From Candidatus Aenigmatarchaeota archaeon (lineage in GTDB: Archaea > Aenigmatarchaeota > Aenigmatarchaeia > GW2011-AR5 > WALA01), in the NCBI GenBank assembly GCA_015523085.1, contig WALA01000020.1, forward strand, positions 1 through 7,356: DNA of 7,356 nt. The letters run 5' to 3'. The notes below the pieces were generated by a model, which saw only the letters and a program-made list of their open reading frames with translations, was not told where the DNA came from and ran no database searches. The position numbers and the translations under genes are program-made. Numbering within the stretch: the stretch's first letter is position 1; each line of letters opens with the position of its first letter. This document shows positions 4,820 through 7,356 of this stretch, piece by piece.

Positions 4820-5479
4820 CTGAGAGCCTTTTTGGAATTCGTGGACGAATTTTACATCATCTGCAATTCCCGAGTCCTTGATTATGTTCCACACGGCCTT
4901 CTTTATGTTTTCCGGTATGGCGTTCTTGTGCCTTATCTCGTTCTTCTCCGCATCTATCTCTATGCTGCTGTCGTAATTGTACGCACCGAAGAATTCGAGG
5001 ACGGAACGTATCTTCTCCTTCTTGTCGTCTATCTTTCCAATTATTTCAACCTCGTACACGACGTCCTTCCCCGCCATCGGGTTGTTGAAGTCGATTCTCA
5101 CGCGTCCGGAAGAGACGGATTGTATGCGCCCCTTGAGGCCGGAAAAGTCAACTATGAGACCTGGACGCGGAACAAAGCCGTTCTTCTTCAATTCGGACTC
5201 CGGTATGGTTTTCACGAGCCTCGGGTCCCGCTCGCCGAACGCTTCCTTCGGGCTGAGCTCAATCACCTTTTTCTCACCGACGTTCATCTTCAAGAGCGCG
5301 TCGTCGAGGCCTTTGAGGACCATGCCGCTTCCGAGTATTATAGTCACGGGGCCGTATTTTATCTTCGGGTTGTATATCCCCTCCTTTTTCGCGACGTCTT
5401 CATACGTCAGGTCGAAAATCTCGCCCGTTCCCTTTATGCGTCCGATGTAATTTATTTTCACGCAGTCTCCTTTCTCCAT
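4817..5479 (-). CDS. FKBP-type peptidyl-prolyl isomerase, long SlyD-like form
   Basis: This 220-residue protein catalyses cis-trans isomerisation of prolyl bonds and, in related archaeal enzymes, also acts as a folding chaperone in the cytoplasm. The FKBP fold is built from residues about 1-81 and 129-150: VKINYIGRIKGTGEIFDLTY, then VTIILGSGMVLKGLDDALLKM with the conserved GLDDAL, and later NNPMAGKDVVYEVEIIG (132-148), the counterpart of NHPLAGK in the family. Between them, about 82-128, is the insert-in-flap chaperone domain. Residues about 152-220 form an extra C-terminal domain like that of the larger methanogen FKBPs. I chose the ATG at 5479 rather than in-frame GTG codons at 5491 and 5488, because GGTGAT (5489-5484) is then a proper ribosome binding site with 4 nt spacing. 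That site contains the leuS stop, so the two genes are probably translationally coupled. Confidence 0.93.
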   Translation of the reverse strand: MEKGDCVKINYIGRIKGTGEIFDLTYEDVAKKEGIYNPKIKYGPVTIILGSGMVLKGLDDALLKMNVGEKKVIELSPKEAFGERDPRLVKTIPESELKKNGFVPRPGLIVDFSGLKGRIQSVSSGRVRIDFNNPMAGKDVVYEVEIIGKIDDKKEKIRSVLEFFGAYNYDSSIEIDAEKNEIRHKNAIPENIKKAVWNIIKDSGIADDVKFVHEFQKGSQ

Positions 5480-5483
5480 GCTT

Positions 5484-5489
5484 ATCACC
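5484..5489 (-). promoter_or_regulatory. Ribosome binding site of the FKBP gene containing the leuS stop
   Basis: GGTGAT on the minus strand, 4 nt before the ATG at 5479; the TGA inside it (5487-5485) is the leuS stop codon. This settles the start against two upstream GTG codons. Confidence 0.75.
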
Positions 5490-7356
5490 ACAACAAAATT
5501 CCAGGCTTCTTTGGAGTCGACGCCCGCGCCTTTTCGTCATCGCTTTCGTCGGCGTCCAGAATCTCGACGCTCAGCCCGGTTTCCTTTTCAATAAAGTCCT
5601 TGGAATCTTTTAAAACTTTCATCTGCTCGCTCTTTGGAATGTCGAATCCGTTTTTGTACATCTTGAGCATTTTTCCAATCATCGATTTATCGACGTGCTT
5701 TTCTATGATGGATTTCGCCTCGGCGAAATCTTTTCCGATGACTTCGAACTTCCAGTTTTCCGCGACGAATATCTTTGCACGCTCTCCTTTCGCCAGCTTC
5801 TTCACGCTCTTCAAGTCGTTCACGACTGTTTCTATGTACCTTTTGTACTTTGGAATTTCGACGTGCTTTGTGCTTGGCCACTTATCGTCCAGCGATAACT
5901 TTTCCATGACCTCCGCCGACACGTGCGGTATGAACGGATAGAGCAATTTCGTCTGCACCTCGATGTACTTCCTGAGGACACGGTCGTTTGGCGTGCCGCG
6001 CCACTTCAAGTAGAATTTCAAATCGTTCTGAAGGTCGAAGAAACACTTCGATGCGGCCGTCTTGAACATCATATCTTCCATCGCGCTCTCAACGTCTGCC
6101 ACGGTGTTGTCAATCTTCGCGTCAAACCACTCGTCCTGAACTTTCCATTCACTGTCCGTCTCGTGCTCAGACATCAAAAAGCTCAGGAGGTTTTCAATCC
6201 TTGCCGTGAGCGACTTTGTGAGCTCCGTGTCGAAGTTCGCGTCGTCTATGCCCTCACCAGAAAGCGCGATGCTCAAGCGAAGCGGCGACACTCCGAACTC
6301 CTTCACCATGTCGCGGATTGTCTTGAAGTTCCCCTTGGACTTTGACATCTTCTCCCCATTGACCATTATGTGGCCGTTCAATCCAAATGCGCGTGGCCAC
6401 TTGTCCTCTGGGAAGATCGCCACGTGGTTGAACAGGCAGAAGGCGAGGTGATTCTGTATCAAGTCCTTCCCCGAGTTTCTGAGGTCGAATGGATACCAAT
6501 AGTCGAACTCATTTCTCATTTTATCAAGAGTGCGCTCGTCTATGCCGCGCTCAACGAGCTTTTTCTTGTCGCCCTTGCCGAGGAAGACGTAGTCGAACAA
6601 ATCATCGTCAATGAGCTCTTCGGGAACGTCTTTCAAAATGTGCCAAATCGTGTACATCGACATGTATATCGTCGAGTCGCTCAATGATTCTATGACCCAT
6701 TTCTTGTCCCACGGGAGCGGTGTTCCGAGACCGAACTCGCGTGTGCACGCCCAGTCGTTCAACCAATCTATGACGTAATCGAATTGCTTCCTAACGATTT
6801 CCGGGTAGAGGGACATGCGTGCAAGCGCCTCGTGCGCGCGCTTCTTCCAATTCGGATCGGAGTACTTCAAGAACCATTGGTCGTCCACGATTTTCACGTG
6901 CGTTCTCGTGAGGCATCTGCATATCACTTCCTCAGGGAGCTCCCAAAAGTCGACGAGAAGGCCTTCGTTTCGGAAATCGTTCGCAATGAGCTCCTTCGCC
7001 TCGCTGACCTTCATTCCCTTGTACTTTCCCGTTATGTCCTTGAGAACACCCGTGTGGAATTCCTTCTTGTAAATTTCCTTCGTTGCCTGCTCGAGCTTCT
7101 CGGAGTCCTTTTGATTCTTTATTCCCATTCTCTCGACTATTTCTACGGCCGGAAAGTTACCGAATCCATCGACTTTTATGAGCGATATCGGCTTTATGTC
7201 GATTCCAAGATCTTTGAGCGCTATATAGTCGTACGGTGCGTGGGCCGGAACGCTCATCACGACTCCCGTTCCAACCTCCGGGTCTACGAACTCCGCCGGA
7301 AGTATGGGGACGTCCGAGCGAAGCTTGTTTGAGCATTTCTTGTTGACGAGTTCGGA
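5485..7356 (-). CDS. leuS: Leucyl-tRNA synthetase, archaeal type (5' end outside window)
   Basis: The open frame enters from the right edge and gives 623 residues, about two-thirds of a usual archaeal LeuRS of roughly 950. The enzyme charges tRNA-Leu and hydrolyses misacylated products. The visible part starts in the CP1 editing domain: GTGVVMSVPAHAPYDY at about 29-44, with the conserved Asp, is highly typical. Next come EVICRCLTRTHVKIVDDQWF (143-162) and IDWLNDWACTREFGLGTPLP (195-214), then the KMSKS ATP-binding loop in GEKMSKSKGNF (bases 6351-6337 for KMSKS). The anticodon-binding domain and the archaeal C-terminal domain follow, ending PKKPGILLW, similar to the PGKPAI-type ends of archaeal LeuRS. 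The HIGH motif lies beyond the edge. The GTG at 7260 is not the start, because the frame stays open and conserved upstream (residues SELVNKKCSNKLRSDVPILP and on). The fused editing and KMSKS motifs distinguish it from IleRS and ValRS. Confidence 0.96.
   Translation of the reverse strand, partial: SELVNKKCSNKLRSDVPILPAEFVDPEVGTGVVMSVPAHAPYDYIALKDLGIDIKPISLIKVDGFGNFPAVEIVERMGIKNQKDSEKLEQATKEIYKKEFHTGVLKDITGKYKGMKVSEAKELIANDFRNEGLLVDFWELPEEVICRCLTRTHVKIVDDQWFLKYSDPNWKKRAHEALARMSLYPEIVRKQFDYVIDWLNDWACTREFGLGTPLPWDKKWVIESLSDSTIYMSMYTIWHILKDVPEELIDDDLFDYVFLGKGDKKKLVERGIDERTLDKMRNEFDYWYPFDLRNSGKDLIQNHLAFCLFNHVAIFPEDKWPRAFGLNGHIMVNGEKMSKSKGNFKTIRDMVKEFGVSPLRLSIALSGEGIDDANFDTELTKSLTARIENLLSFLMSEHETDSEWKVQDEWFDAKIDNTVADVESAMEDMMFKTAASKCFFDLQNDLKFYLKWRGTPNDRVLRKYIEVQTKLLYPFIPHVSAEVMEKLSLDDKWPSTKHVEIPKYKRYIETVVNDLKSVKKLAKGERAKIFVAENWKFEVIGKDFAEAKSIIEKHVDKSMIGKMLKMYKNGFDIPKSEQMKVLKDSKDFIEKETGLSVEILDADESDDEKARASTPKKPGILLW

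Noticed and set aside
4832..5941. Plus-strand open frame of 369 codons
   Set aside because: Antisense to the FKBP gene and the 3' end of leuS, both firmly identified. No ribosome binding site or domain was seen in it.
7258..7260. GTG at 7260 as start of a 591-residue LeuRS
   Set aside because: The frame stays open to the window edge and the 32 upstream codons encode conserved LeuRS editing-domain sequence (ending EVGTGV), so the gene simply enters from outside the window.

Overview
This is a compact archaeal housekeeping segment in which every recognisable gene reads on the minus strand, so gene order runs from the right end of the window to the left. Several things point to Archaea: the archaeal/eukaryotic-type ribosomal proteins (uL10/P0, and P1-type L12 ending in GLGALFG), Spt5 beside a very short SecE, a long SlyD-like FKBP, archaeal-type leucyl- and alanyl-tRNA synthetases, BRE/TATA promoters, and GGTGAT-type ribosome binding sites. 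The order ftsZ-secE-spt5-rpl11 and the rpl1-rpl10-rpl12 block near alaS match the conserved euryarchaeal arrangement. Tight packing and a shortened L10 would fit a small-genome (for example DPANN-like) lineage, but that placement is only a guess.

Layout in transcription order (right to left): (1) the 3' two-thirds of leuS, followed after 5 nt by a long-type FKBP peptidyl-prolyl isomerase/chaperone. (2) A promoter overlapping the FKBP stop, then ftsZ, secE, spt5 and rpl11 with gaps of 1 to 9 nt. (3) A promoter just after rpl11 driving an unrecognised 159-residue protein with two membrane segments and a long coiled coil. (4) A promoter overlapping the stop of that gene, a perfect 6-bp hairpin in the leader, then rpl1, rpl10 and rpl12. 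(5) A T-rich terminator region, then a promoter and what looks like a leaderless start of alaS, which leaves the window at the left edge. No stretch over 300 bases lacks a gene, and I saw no tRNA, rRNA, CRISPR array, insertion sequence or long repeat.

Functionally the window joins translation (two aminoacyl-tRNA synthetases, the L11/L10/L12 GTPase stalk and L1), transcription elongation (Spt5), protein export and folding (SecE, FKBP) and cell division (FtsZ). Most of this is expected. The points worth a second look are the membrane-anchored coiled-coil gene between rpl11 and rpl1, the L10 lacking the usual archaeal acidic tail, the rpl1 leader hairpin, interleaved dyads at the predicted ftsZ transcription start, a shared TTTGC-like element downstream of all four TATA boxes, and stop codons embedded in the ribosome binding site of the next gene. 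I found no convincing new defence or mobile system.
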